Assembly (NCBI RefSeq): GCF_020905415.1
Contig: NZ_JAJJMP010000001.1
Coordinates: 2,119,501-2,183,500 of the forward strand
Direction of reading: 5' to 3'
DNA from: Myroides oncorhynchi
Lineage (GTDB): Bacteria > Bacteroidota > Bacteroidia > Flavobacteriales > Flavobacteriaceae
DNA length: 64,000 nucleotides
The translations under genes were made by a program, and so were the position numbers. The notes under the pieces were generated by a model. The model saw only the letters and a list, made by a program, of their open reading frames with translations, made no database searches and was not told the DNA's origin. Shown here piece by piece: positions 26,968 through 36,059 of the stretch; within the stretch, counting starts at the first letter, position 1; the number at the start of each line of letters is the position of its first letter.

Positions 26968-27035
26968 TATTTTAGAATATTAAATAATGATACTTAGGTT
27001 AAAATGATAAAAAGATACTTTAGTTTGTTTTGTAT

Positions 27036-27719
27036 TTATTGAGCTAAAGCTTTTAATTCACTTTTATCTTTTAGAATGATTTTTTTACCAGCTAGTTCTA
27101 TAACACCATCTTTTTTAAGTTCAGAAAGTAATCGTATACAGCTTTCGGTAGCAGTACCTACCATGTTAGCCAAGTCTTCTCTAGATAGTTGGATATTTAA
27201 AGCGTTGTTTTCTTTATTTATGCCTCCAATTTCTTCTAGTTTCAATAAGATGATAGCGAGTCTTTCTTTTACAGTCTTATGTGTATGATCAGCAAGCCCC
27301 TTATCAGCATCCTTTAAGTGATTGCAAATATCTCTGGTAACAAGTAATGAGAATTTATTGTTATCAGTAAAGTAATCCATCATCTCTTTTTTAGGAATAA
27401 AACAAATTTGCATATCCTCAATAGCAGTAGCGGTAAGGTTTGAAGTCTCTTCGTTGATAATTGATCGTTGACCTAGTAAATCACCATTTTTAGCAAGTTT
27501 TACAATAGTGTCTTTTCCATTAGAGTTAAGTTTGGTTAATTTACAAAAACCATCTTTTATACAATAAACACCATTAAGATTATCTCCTTCTGTAAAGAGT
27601 ATTTCACCTTTTTTTACGATAAAGTGAGTTTTAGTTTCAGAGATTGTCAAAAGTTCCTCTCTTGTTAAGGCTTTTAAAGAACTAAATTCTCTAATTATAC
27701 ACTGTTCACATCTGCCCAT
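27036..27719 (-). CDS. Crp/Fnr-family transcriptional regulator next to the cbb3 locus
   Basis: About 227 residues: a cyclic-nucleotide-binding-like sensor domain (about 20-130), a dimerisation helix and a winged helix-turn-helix (about 160-205) with LSREDLANMVGTATESCIRLLSELKKDGVI. The recognition helix reads E-S-x-x-R, close to the FNR E-x-x-S-R pattern. The N-terminus has CEQC but not the full four-cysteine Fe-S arrangement of FNR, so oxygen sensing by a cluster is not established. I prefer the ATG at 27719; a GTG two codons upstream is possible. It is transcribed away from ccoI, with a shared regulatory gap holding a TGAT-N4-GTCA site, and probably controls the cbb3 oxidase and itself (inference). 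Confidence 0.88.
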   Translation of the reverse strand: MGRCEQCIIREFSSLKALTREELLTISETKTHFIVKKGEILFTEGDNLNGVYCIKDGFCKLTKLNSNGKDTIVKLAKNGDLLGQRSIINEETSNLTATAIEDMQICFIPKKEMMDYFTDNNKFSLLVTRDICNHLKDADKGLADHTHKTVKERLAIILLKLEEIGGINKENNALNIQLSREDLANMVGTATESCIRLLSELKKDGVIELAGKKIILKDKSELKALAQ

Positions 27720-27748
27720 GACCACGTAGATTTGTTAAAATAACTTGA

Positions 27749-27756
27749 CAAAGATA
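27749..27756 (-). promoter_or_regulatory. -7 box for the Crp/Fnr gene
   Basis: On the minus strand TATCTTTG matches TAnnTTTG exactly, about 30 bases before the ATG. Its -33 region coincides with the palindrome at 27767-27780. Confidence 0.55.
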
Positions 27757-27766
27757 GTGTTTTTTT

Positions 27767-27780
27767 ATGATAAATGTCAT
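27767..27780. promoter_or_regulatory. Candidate Crp/Fnr operator
   Basis: ATGATAAATGTCAT contains TGAT-N4-GTCA, one base from the FNR-type TGAT-N4-ATCA half-site pair. Its centre (27773.5) lies about 43 bases before the transcription start I predict for ccoI, the class II activator position. It also overlaps the -33 region of the divergent regulator gene. Confidence 0.5.
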
Positions 27781-27835
27781 ATATTCTGCATTATAAAACT
27801 TAGACCTTTGATATAGGTAAAATGAGCAAATATTT

Positions 27836-30226
27836 ATGAGTAATAATACATGTTATCACTGTGGTAATGAGGTTACTACATTTAATCGTATTAGTTTTGA
27901 TAGTAAGGAGTTCTGTTGTAATGGATGTAAGACAGTTTATGAGATTTTCAGTGAAAATGATCTAAGTTGTTATTATGATATGGAAATTACACCAGGAGCT
28001 ACTCCTGAGGAGGCATATGGGAAGTATGATTTTTTAAGTAAAACAGATATAATTAGTAAGTTATTAGAGTTTAACGAAGGGAGTACGTGTATTGTATCTC
28101 TTTATATACCACATATTCATTGTAGTTCGTGTATCTGGATTTTAGAAAATCTCCATCGACTTAATAAAGGAGTGATAAGAGTTTTGGTGAATTTTCCAGA
28201 GAAAAAAGCTACCATTACATTTAATTCTGAAAAAGTAACTTTAAAAGAGCTTGTACTATTACTTGCTAAGATTGGATATGAACCTTACATTAGTTTGAAG
28301 AATTATGAGGATAAACCACAATCTGTTGATAGAAGTTTGATTTATAAAATTGGTATTGCTTTCTTTAGTTTTGGTAATGTTATGATGTTATCATTTCCTG
28401 AATATTTTAATATTGATGATATTTGGATGAGAGAGTACAAAGACTTTTTTAGGTGGATGATTTTAATTATTTCATTGCCTGTGTTTTTTTACTCTGCATC
28501 ACCTTACCATTTAGCAGCCTGGAAGGGAATTAAAACTAAGAATTATACTATTGATATTCCTATGTCTTTGGGAATTATTGTCATGTTTATACGCAGTACA
28601 ATTGATATTGTGTTTGATTTAGGACCAGGTTTTTTTGATAGTATGACAATGTTGGTTTTCTTTATGTTATTAGGGAAGTTATTTCAACAACGCACATATA
28701 ACTTTTTGTCATTTGAAAGAGATTATAAATCATATTTTCCTATTGCAATTACTAAATTAGGTGTTGATGGCCTCGAGGAACCTATTCAAGTTTATGAAGT
28801 TGTTAAAGGAGATCGTTTGTTAATCAGAAATCAAGAACTTGTACCTGTTGATTCTATTTTGATTTCTGATTCAGCTTTTATCGATTATAGTTTTGTGACA
28901 GGTGAAGCTGTTCCTGTGGAGAAAAAATCTGGTGATAAAGTTTATGCTGGAGGGAAGCAAGTAGGAGATGTTGTCGAAGTTGAAGCGGTTAATACAGTTT
29001 CTCAAAGTTACTTGACGCAATTATGGAGTAATGACGTCTTTCAGAAAAAAGTTGAAATGAAGTATAAGACGATTACGGATACTGTTAGCCATTATTTCAC
29101 TCCAGTTCTTTTATTGATTTCTTTTTTAGCTTTTGTAGGTTGGGCCTTTGTAGATTTAAATGCTGCTTTTAATGTATTTACGGCAATTTTAATTGTTGCT
29201 TGTCCTTGTGCATTAGCTTTGACAGCTCCTTTTACATTAGGTAATGCTATCCGTATATATGGAAGGAACAGGTTTTACTTGAAAAATGTTACCGTTGTTG
29301 AGCAGATGGCTAAAGTGAATACAATAGTATTTGATAAAACGGGAACCATTACAACAAATGTAAATTCTACTATTTCGTATATCGGAGAAGAATTATCTAA
29401 AGAGCAACAAAGTGATATTAGAAATATTATTCGTGCGTCAAATCACCCTTTAAGCCGTAAATTATATAATTTTTTGTCAACGAAAATAATTGCAAAACCT
29501 GATTTTTTTGAAGAGATACCTGGACAAGGCTTGGTTGGGGTTATGAATGGAGTTAAATATTTGATAGGTTCTCCTAAGTTATTGGGAATTGAAAAAGAGA
29601 GTGTTTTAAATGAAACTTCTGTACATATTCAAATAGATAATTTGTATAAGGGGAAATTTGTATTTGCTAATCATTATAGAGAGGGACTTACAGAATTATT
29701 TGAAAACTTAACAGATTTGGAGTATAAGTTGGTGATTTTATCTGGTGATAATGATGGAGAGCAGGCCATTTTAAAAGCTATGCTTCCTTCTTCTAGTATG
29801 TTGGTATTTAATCAAAAACCAGAAGAGAAGCTGGAATATATTAAGCGGCTGCAGGCTAATGGTAGCAATGTGATGATGGTTGGTGATGGTTTAAATGATG
29901 CAGGTGCTTTAGCACAAAGTAATGTAGGAGTTTCTGTTTCTGAAAATGTTAATGTGTTTACACCTGCAAGTGATGCAATTTTGGATGCTAAAATGTTTGT
30001 ATATCTAAAGTCATTCTTAAATTATTCAAAGAAATCTGTTAAAATTATTAAATTAAGTTATATCTTAGCTTTGAGCTATAACGTAATAGGAATTACTGTT
30101 TCTATAATGAATAAGATGTCTCCTTTAGTTGCAGCTATTTTAATGCCAATAAGTACGATATCTATTATAAGTTTTGTAACAATATTGAGTAATTACTTTG
30201 CTAGGAAGATAATAAAGAAAGATTAA
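27836..30226 (+). CDS. ccoI: Copper-translocating P-type ATPase for cbb3 oxidase assembly
   Basis: CcoI (FixI) exports copper for insertion in the binuclear centre of cbb3 oxidase. The 796 residues begin with a Cys-rich zinc-finger-like segment typical of CcoI (CYHCGN and FCCNGC, about 6-32). A heavy-metal-associated domain with HCSSC (about 95-99) and P1B membrane helices follow, with the ion-binding CPCAL. The cytoplasmic machinery has TGEAVPVEK, the phosphorylation motif DKTGTIT, the SNHPLSR nucleotide-binding motif and GDGLNDAGAL. All key residues are present. A five-codon frame (ATG 27822 to TGA 27839) overlaps the start ATG. Next comes ccoS, 77 bases downstream. Confidence 0.95.
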   Translation: MSNNTCYHCGNEVTTFNRISFDSKEFCCNGCKTVYEIFSENDLSCYYDMEITPGATPEEAYGKYDFLSKTDIISKLLEFNEGSTCIVSLYIPHIHCSSCIWILENLHRLNKGVIRVLVNFPEKKATITFNSEKVTLKELVLLLAKIGYEPYISLKNYEDKPQSVDRSLIYKIGIAFFSFGNVMMLSFPEYFNIDDIWMREYKDFFRWMILIISLPVFFYSASPYHLAAWKGIKTKNYTIDIPMSLGIIVMFIRSTIDIVFDLGPGFFDSMTMLVFFMLLGKLFQQRTYNFLSFERDYKSYFPIAITKLGVDGLEEPIQVYEVVKGDRLLIRNQELVPVDSILISDSAFIDYSFVTGEAVPVEKKSGDKVYAGGKQVGDVVEVEAVNTVSQSYLTQLWSNDVFQKKVEMKYKTITDTVSHYFTPVLLLISFLAFVGWAFVDLNAAFNVFTAILIVACPCALALTAPFTLGNAIRIYGRNRFYLKNVTVVEQMAKVNTIVFDKTGTITTNVNSTISYIGEELSKEQQSDIRNIIRASNHPLSRKLYNFLSTKIIAKPDFFEEIPGQGLVGVMNGVKYLIGSPKLLGIEKESVLNETSVHIQIDNLYKGKFVFANHYREGLTELFENLTDLEYKLVILSGDNDGEQAILKAMLPSSSMLVFNQKPEEKLEYIKRLQANGSNVMMVGDGLNDAGALAQSNVGVSVSENVNVFTPASDAILDAKMFVYLKSFLNYSKKSVKIIKLSYILALSYNVIGITVSIMNKMSPLVAAILMPISTISIISFVTILSNYFARKIIKKD

Positions 30227-30303
30227 AACAAAAAGCATAAATATGATAGTTATCATGTTTTTAGGCGTAATAGAATGTTAATTTTGACAAGTAAATATAA
30301 GGT

Positions 30304-30510
30304 ATGAGTGTTATATATTTCTTAATAAGTATCAGTGTAGTAGTAGCTGGTATTTTTCTGTACTTATTTATTAGGTCAGTTAAAAGTGGGCAATTTGATG
30401 ATGCTTACACACCATCAGTACGTATGCTGTTCGATGACGAAGTTAAAGTTAGTCCTAGACAATCAGAAGACAAAAAAAACAATAATAAACAAAAAGAAAA
30501 TCAAATATAA
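30304..30510 (+). CDS. ccoS: cbb3 oxidase assembly protein CcoS
   Basis: A 68-residue single-helix membrane protein: helix at about 3-23, then the conserved FIRSVKSGQFDD (about 23-34), the CcoS signature, and a charged Lys/Asn-rich tail. CcoS is required for incorporation of haem and copper cofactors into the CcoN subunit. It lies between ccoI and ccoNO with only six bases before the latter, the standard order in Bacteroidota. Confidence 0.93.
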   Translation: MSVIYFLISISVVVAGIFLYLFIRSVKSGQFDDAYTPSVRMLFDDEVKVSPRQSEDKKNNNKQKENQI

Positions 30511-30516
30511 ACAACT

Positions 30517-32697
30517 ATGGAAGTGCAACAATTTTATTATGACAACAAAATTGTAAAGAAATTTCTTTATGCTTCAATCTTCTTTGGAGCTGTCGGAATG
30601 CTAGTAGGATTACTTTTAGCAGTGATGTTTATATTTCCCAATTTGACAGATGGAATATCTTGGTTGAGTTTTGGGAGATTACGTCCATTGCATACAAATG
30701 CCGTGATTTTTGCGTTCGTTGGTAACGCAATCTTTGGTGGTATTTACTATTCTTTACAAAGGTTATGTAAAGCCAGAATGTATAGCGACTTTTTAAGTAA
30801 GCTTCACTTTTACGGATGGCAATTAATTTTAATCGGTGCTGTTATTACCTTACCATTAGGGTATACAACATCAAAAGAGTATGCTGAATTAGAATGGCCT
30901 ATCGATATCGCTATCGCGTTAATCTGGGTGACATTTGGTGTAAATATGATTATGACAATCATCAAAAGAAGAGAACGTCATATTTATGTTGCCATTTGGT
31001 TCTACTTAGCAACTTTCGTTACTGTAGCTGTGCTACATATCTTTAACTCATTAGAGTTGCCTGTAAATGCTCTTAAATCTTACTCTGTATACGCTGGGGT
31101 ACAAGATGCATTAGTGCAGTGGTGGTATGGTCACAATGCTGTAGCATTCTTCTTAACAACACCTTTCTTAGGTTTAATGTATTATTATTTACCAAAAGCA
31201 GCTAATAGACCTGTTTATTCATATAGACTTTCTATTATTCACTTCTGGTCATTAATTTTCTTATATATCTGGGCAGGACCTCACCACCTATTGTATTCAG
31301 CATTACCAGAATGGGCTCAAAACTTAGGAGTTGTATTCTCAGTTATGTTAATTGCTCCATCTTGGGGAGGTATGATCAACGGTCTTTTAACTCTTCGTGG
31401 AGTTTGGGATAAAGTTAGAGTTGATCCTGTGTTAAAATTCTTCGTAGTAGGTATTACTGGTTATGGTATGGCTACATTCGAAGGACCAATGTTATCGTTA
31501 AAGAACGTGAACGCTATTGCTCACTATACTGACTGGATCGTAGCTCACGTACACGTTGGTGCATTAGCATGGAACGGATTCATGACATTCGGTATGGTAT
31601 ATTGGTTAATACCTAGAATGGTAAAAACAGAATTATACTCTAAGGCGGCAGCTAACTTCCACTTCTGGATTGGTACTTTAGGTATTATTTTATATACTAT
31701 TCCTTTATACGTTGCTGGTTTCTCTCAACACTTAATGTGGAAAGATTTTAACCCAGACGGTACTTTAAAGTATGGTAACTTCTTAGAAACTGTAACTGCT
31801 ATTATGCCGATGTATGCAATGCGTGCTATCGGAGGTACATTATATTTAGCTGGAGTATTAGTGTTAATTTATAACATTTATAAAACAGTAAGAGCTGGTC
31901 AACCAGTTGAAGATGAATTAGCTGAAGCTCCTGCATTACAAAGAATTTCTGCTGGTAGATTAAAAGGTGAAGGATGGCATACTCATTTGGAGAGAAGACC
32001 TATCCAGTTTACTATCTTAACTACAGTAGCTATTTTAATAGGTGGTTTAGTTCAAATCGTTCCTACAATATTTGTGAAATCAAATATACCTACTATTACA
32101 AGTGTGAAACCATATACTCCATTAGAGTTAGAAGGTAGAGATCTTTATATTAGAGAAGGATGTGTTGGGTGTCACTCACAAATGATTCGTCCATTCCGTT
32201 CTGAAGTAGAGAGATATGGAGAGTATTCTAAATCTGGAGAATATGTATATGATCATCCATTCCTATGGGGATCTAAGAGAACAGGTCCAGATTTATTTAG
32301 AGTTGGTGGAAAGTATTCAGACAGTTGGCATTATAACCATATGTATGATCCACAATCAACGTCTCCGAATTCAATTATGCCAGGTTATAAATGGTTATTT
32401 GCAAATAAAAATGCTAACTACACTGAGATTGAAACTAAAATGAGTGTAATGAGAACTTTAGGTGTTCCATATACTGATGAGGATATTGCTGGTGCACAAG
32501 CTTCTATTAAGAAACAATCTGAAGAAATTGCTAAGAACCTAGAAGGTGATCCTGACTACGTTAAATCTTATGAAGATAGCAAAAAGCGTTCTGCAGAGAG
32601 AGGTGAAGAGTTTGTACCAATGAGTAATCGTGAGATTGTAGCTGTAATTGCATATCTACAACGTTTAGGTACTGACATAAAAAAAGTAGAAGAATAA
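30517..32697 (+). CDS. ccoNO: Fused cbb3 cytochrome oxidase subunits I and II (CcoN-CcoO)
   Basis: This is the catalytic core of the high-affinity cbb3 oxidase, with subunits I and II in one 726-residue chain, as is usual for Bacteroidota. The CcoN part (about 1-480) has twelve helices. It shows RPLHTNAVIFAFVGN (low-spin haem ligand), WWYGHNAVAF with the copper-binding His, GPHHLLYS (the His pair of the copper site) and VAHVHVGALAWNGF (haem ligands). A short linker leads to one further helix and the CcoO domain with a single haem-c site, CVGCH at about 549-553 (GCVGCHSQMIRPF). The C-terminus ends with VAVIAYLQRLGTDI, a typical CcoO ending. Confidence 0.96.
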   Translation: MEVQQFYYDNKIVKKFLYASIFFGAVGMLVGLLLAVMFIFPNLTDGISWLSFGRLRPLHTNAVIFAFVGNAIFGGIYYSLQRLCKARMYSDFLSKLHFYGWQLILIGAVITLPLGYTTSKEYAELEWPIDIAIALIWVTFGVNMIMTIIKRRERHIYVAIWFYLATFVTVAVLHIFNSLELPVNALKSYSVYAGVQDALVQWWYGHNAVAFFLTTPFLGLMYYYLPKAANRPVYSYRLSIIHFWSLIFLYIWAGPHHLLYSALPEWAQNLGVVFSVMLIAPSWGGMINGLLTLRGVWDKVRVDPVLKFFVVGITGYGMATFEGPMLSLKNVNAIAHYTDWIVAHVHVGALAWNGFMTFGMVYWLIPRMVKTELYSKAAANFHFWIGTLGIILYTIPLYVAGFSQHLMWKDFNPDGTLKYGNFLETVTAIMPMYAMRAIGGTLYLAGVLVLIYNIYKTVRAGQPVEDELAEAPALQRISAGRLKGEGWHTHLERRPIQFTILTTVAILIGGLVQIVPTIFVKSNIPTITSVKPYTPLELEGRDLYIREGCVGCHSQMIRPFRSEVERYGEYSKSGEYVYDHPFLWGSKRTGPDLFRVGGKYSDSWHYNHMYDPQSTSPNSIMPGYKWLFANKNANYTEIETKMSVMRTLGVPYTDEDIAGAQASIKKQSEEIAKNLEGDPDYVKSYEDSKKRSAERGEEFVPMSNREIVAVIAYLQRLGTDIKKVEE

Positions 32698-32716
32698 TAT
32701 TTTAAAATGAATCAAT

Positions 32717-32923
32717 ATGCTAAAATTCATTAAACATAATATGGAAACGATAGGTGGAGTGGAGATATTTCCTATTATATCACTTATCATTTTCTTTACA
32801 TTCTTTATGGGTCTGTTTATTTGGGTAGCTACTTATAAGAAAGAGACGATTGAAGAATTGAGCAATATGCCATTCATGGATGATGAAGCGCACAATGTTG
32901 ATAGTAATTCAGAAAAATTATGA
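32717..32923 (+). CDS. ccoQ: cbb3 oxidase subunit IV (CcoQ-like)
   Basis: A 68-residue protein with one transmembrane helix (about 18-40) followed by a short acidic tail. Position between ccoNO and ccoP, and the pattern FFMGLFIWVATYKKE, identify it as the CcoQ-like small subunit, thought to stabilise the complex. Its TGA overlaps the ccoP ATG (ATGA). Confidence 0.85.
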   Translation: MLKFIKHNMETIGGVEIFPIISLIIFFTFFMGLFIWVATYKKETIEELSNMPFMDDEAHNVDSNSEKL

Positions 32924-33891
32924 AAAAGTTTTTTCCAGTATATGTAAGAGTTCCTCTGCTATTTGCCATATTCTTTTTTGCGATCGAATGGTTAGTTAGA
33001 GGAGACAGTGATAAGCCTGCCTTTATGGAGCATCCTGTTGTGCTTATTTTATTAGGTTTGTTTTTATTCGCATTGATCGCTGTAGAAATTGTAGCGTCGG
33101 CAACGAGTAAAATTATGGATCGTTTAATGACTCCTGAAGAAAGAGCTCAGAAAGCTACAGAAGCTAGTCTTCCTTTTTCTGAAACTCCTTGGGTGAAACG
33201 TTTAATGCAAAAATTAACTAGCACTAAAACGATAGCGCAAGAATCAGATATTATGATGGATCATGATTATGATGGTATTAAAGAGTTAGATAATGAATTA
33301 CCACCATGGTGGGTTGGGCTATTCTATGTAACTGCAATATTTGCTGTTATTTATCTGCTTCGTTACCATGTGTTTGAAGGAGATAACCAAATAGCTGAGT
33401 TTGAGAAAGAAATGATAGCTGCTAAAGAACAAGTCGAAGAGTATAAGAAAAATGCTCCAGATATGTTGACAGCAGATCAAGCTGTATTCTCTGATGAGGC
33501 AGCTGTATTATCAGCAGGTAAAGCACTATTTGATACAAACTGTGCTGTATGTCATAAAACTGATGGAGGTGGTTCTATCGGACCGAACCTAACTGATGAT
33601 CACTGGATTTTAGGAGGAGGTATGAAAAATATTTTTAATACTATTTCTGAAGGTGGACGTCCAGGTAAAGGAATGGTACCTTGGAAAACTAATTTCAAAC
33701 CTGCAGAGATTGAGAAATTAGCTTCATATATCATTTCATTAAATGGTACTACACCTGCTGAACCAAAAGCAGCAGAAGGTGATATCATTTGGTCTAAAGC
33801 AGAATTAAGTGGTGATAAGGCTGTTGAAGTGGCTCCTGCGACTGAAGTAGCACCTGTAACTGAGGAAGTAGCTCCAGAAGAAGCAAAATAA
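32920..33891 (+). CDS. ccoP: cbb3 oxidase subunit III (CcoP), one haem c
   Basis: CcoP brings electrons to the oxidase. The 323 residues contain two N-terminal helices (about 8-23 and 40-60), a linker, another helix (about 127-147, preceded by the conserved ELDNELPPWWVGLFY) and one cytochrome c domain with CAVCH at about 208-212 and a Met-containing loop (GRPGKGMVPWK). Proteobacterial CcoP has two CxxCH motifs; only one is present here, so this is a monohaem form with a longer N-terminal membrane part. The C-terminus is a Pro/Ala/Glu-rich tail (about 285-323) that looks disordered. It is the last gene of the first cbb3 transcript. Confidence 0.94.
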   Translation: MKKFFPVYVRVPLLFAIFFFAIEWLVRGDSDKPAFMEHPVVLILLGLFLFALIAVEIVASATSKIMDRLMTPEERAQKATEASLPFSETPWVKRLMQKLTSTKTIAQESDIMMDHDYDGIKELDNELPPWWVGLFYVTAIFAVIYLLRYHVFEGDNQIAEFEKEMIAAKEQVEEYKKNAPDMLTADQAVFSDEAAVLSAGKALFDTNCAVCHKTDGGGSIGPNLTDDHWILGGGMKNIFNTISEGGRPGKGMVPWKTNFKPAEIEKLASYIISLNGTTPAEPKAAEGDIIWSKAELSGDKAVEVAPATEVAPVTEEVAPEEAK

Positions 33892-33960
33892 TAATAGACT
33901 AGTATAGTGCTATAGTTAATAAAAGTACTTTTATTAGGTACACACATACTGGTTCAAAAG

Positions 33961-34000
33961 ATAAGAGGGCTAATATTATATATTTTAGCCCTCTTTTATA
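33961..34000 (+). terminator. Intrinsic terminator after ccoP
   Basis: Stem AAGAGGGCTAA / TTAGCCCTCTT with an 11-base loop and a short T run. Confidence 0.8.
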
Positions 34001-34607
34001 CAATTATTTTAAAATAGCTTTTTTAGACTAAAGATTGTAAAATTCGTTAGATTCTTTCTTTAGTTTGAATCTTTAGCTTTATAAGTTGCAAGATTTGACT
34101 TATTTAGTTTGTTTGTGTTAATAAAACGTTGTAGTGATGTTTTTTTAAGGTTTTAAATGTCTTTTTTAGTTGTGATTTTCGTAACTTTATAGTGTTGTTA
34201 TTTAGGTCTTGCAAAACTATTTTCTCTAAAAAGAAAACAGTTTTGATAGAATCAAAATAATTGATGATATTATAATTTACAAGGTAAGTTACTTTAATAG
34301 GTATGAGTAAAATCCTTTTTTAAAACGTTTACTTTCAGTTGTTAATTGACATATTTATTTAGTCAATTTAATAGGTATTGAAAGGATAATTATTTACTTG
34401 TTTTATGATTTTATATTTAAACTTTAACTAGGTAGATATTGAAGTTAGAAAGTATAAGAAATCTAGTAAGCGACAATATTATTGGGTTTCTTTAGTAGCA
34501 TTTTAATGCTAAATTTTTTGTGCTAATCAGCACTGTAATAAACTAACATAATAAGAATTGAATTATAGGGAATATAGTCCTATAATTCACATGAAAAAAC
34601 ATTTACT
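34001..34607. other. Long non-coding gap between ccoP and ccoG with four palindromes
   Basis: About 600 bases without a supported gene inside a locus that is otherwise tight. It holds four inverted repeats. The first, 34212-34245 (CAAAACT...AGTTTTG with inner TTTTCT/AGAAAA), has 13 pairs in all. The others are 34496-34511 (TAGCATTTTAATGCTA, then a T run), 34520-34533 (GTGCT-AATC-AGCAC) and 34560-34588 (GAATTATAGG, 9 bases, CCTATAATTC), which ends 19 bases before the ccoG ATG. A separate promoter for ccoG must lie here. The palindromes could be operators, leader hairpins or a small RNA. Confidence 0.6.
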
Positions 34608-36041
34608 ATGGCTACAATACATGATGAGAGTTTTCGTGACTCCATAGGTACAATTGACAAAGATGGTAAGAGAGCTTGGATTTATCCAAAGAAACCTTCT
34701 GGGCCTTTTTATAATAAACGTAAAATCGTTAGTTACGTTTTAATCTTCTTTCTTTTCGTGGCACCATTTATTAAATTAAATGGAAATCAGTTTTTACTGT
34801 TTAATGTTATCGACAGAAAGTTTAATATTTTTGGGTTTCCTTTTTGGCCTCAGGATTTTTATCTTATCGTTATATCTATTATTATAGGTGTTGTATTCGT
34901 TACTTTATTTACGGTTTCCTTTGGACGTATTTTCTGTGGATGGATTTGTCCTCAGACTATCTTTATGGAAATGGTGTTTAGACGTATAGAGTACTGGATA
35001 GATGGTGATAGAGGAGCCCAAGTGCGCTTAGATAAACAAGCTTGGAACTCAGAGAAAATTAGAAAGAGATTATTAAAGTGGTTTATTTTCTTTTTTATCT
35101 CGTTCTTGATTGCTAATGTTTTCTTAGCTTATATTATTGGAGGTGATGTTGTTATTCAGATGATGGTCGATGGTCCTGCTAATCATATGGGACGTTTTGT
35201 AGGGCTAATTATTTTTACAGCAGTATTCTACTTTGTGTTTACTTGGTTTAGAGAACAGGTGTGTATTATAGCTTGTCCTTATGGTCGACTACAAGGAGTT
35301 CTTTTAGATAATAAATCTATTATTGTTGCTTATGACCACGTACGAGGTGAGGCAGAAAATGGTAGAGCTAAATTTAAAAAAGGAATTGATAGAGCAGCTG
35401 AGGGAATAGGTGATTGTATTGACTGTAAGCAATGTGTGAACGTTTGTCCAACAGGTATAGATATTCGTAATGGTACTCAGTTAGAGTGTGTGAACTGTAC
35501 TGCTTGTATAGATGAATGTGATCATATGATGGATAGTGTAGGAATGCCTAGAGGGTTAATTCGCTATGCTTCTGAATCTGAAATATCTGAGGGTACTAAG
35601 TTTAAGTTTAGTCTACGTCAGAAGGGATACGTTGTTGTATTATGTATTTTAAGTACTATTTTAGTAGGATTACTATTCTTAAGAACAGATATTGAAGCAA
35701 CTGTATTGCGTGTAGCTGGACAAACATATTCTCATATTACTATAGACGATAAAGAAAATATCAGAAACGTTTATACTTTCAAAGTTGTTAATAAAACAAT
35801 GAAAGATTTTGATGATATTACTTTTAAATTAAGTGCTCCTGAAAGCGGTGTGATTACTATGATTGGAAAACCTATTATTAAAGTAGAGAAAGAAGGTTAT
35901 GCTGAAGGTACCATGTTTATTGACGTTCCTAAATATGTTTTAGAAAGTCATAGAACTAAAGTTAAGATAGAGGTCTATAATAGTGGTAAGTTGATTCAAA
36001 CTACATCTACTAATTTCTTAGGCCCTAGAACATTGGATTAA
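34608..36041 (+). CDS. ccoG: cbb3 oxidase accessory protein CcoG, polyferredoxin
   Basis: CcoG (RdxA/FixG) is a membrane protein with two [4Fe-4S] clusters; in Rhodobacter it has been linked to reducing Cu(II) for oxidase assembly. The 477 residues show several helices, the conserved CGWICPQTIFMEMVFRR (about 105-121) and CIIACPYGRLQG. Two ferredoxin motifs follow, CIDCKQCVNVCP (about 270-281) and CVNCTACIDECD (about 296-307). The C-terminal soluble domain (about 370-477) is of the immunoglobulin-like FixG type. The start at 34608 gives MATIHDESFRDSIGTID, well conserved in the family. The gene is followed closely by ccoH. Confidence 0.95.
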   Translation: MATIHDESFRDSIGTIDKDGKRAWIYPKKPSGPFYNKRKIVSYVLIFFLFVAPFIKLNGNQFLLFNVIDRKFNIFGFPFWPQDFYLIVISIIIGVVFVTLFTVSFGRIFCGWICPQTIFMEMVFRRIEYWIDGDRGAQVRLDKQAWNSEKIRKRLLKWFIFFFISFLIANVFLAYIIGGDVVIQMMVDGPANHMGRFVGLIIFTAVFYFVFTWFREQVCIIACPYGRLQGVLLDNKSIIVAYDHVRGEAENGRAKFKKGIDRAAEGIGDCIDCKQCVNVCPTGIDIRNGTQLECVNCTACIDECDHMMDSVGMPRGLIRYASESEISEGTKFKFSLRQKGYVVVLCILSTILVGLLFLRTDIEATVLRVAGQTYSHITIDDKENIRNVYTFKVVNKTMKDFDDITFKLSAPESGVITMIGKPIIKVEKEGYAEGTMFIDVPKYVLESHRTKVKIEVYNSGKLIQTTSTNFLGPRTLD

Positions 36042-36059
36042 TATTAAAATTTGTTAGGT

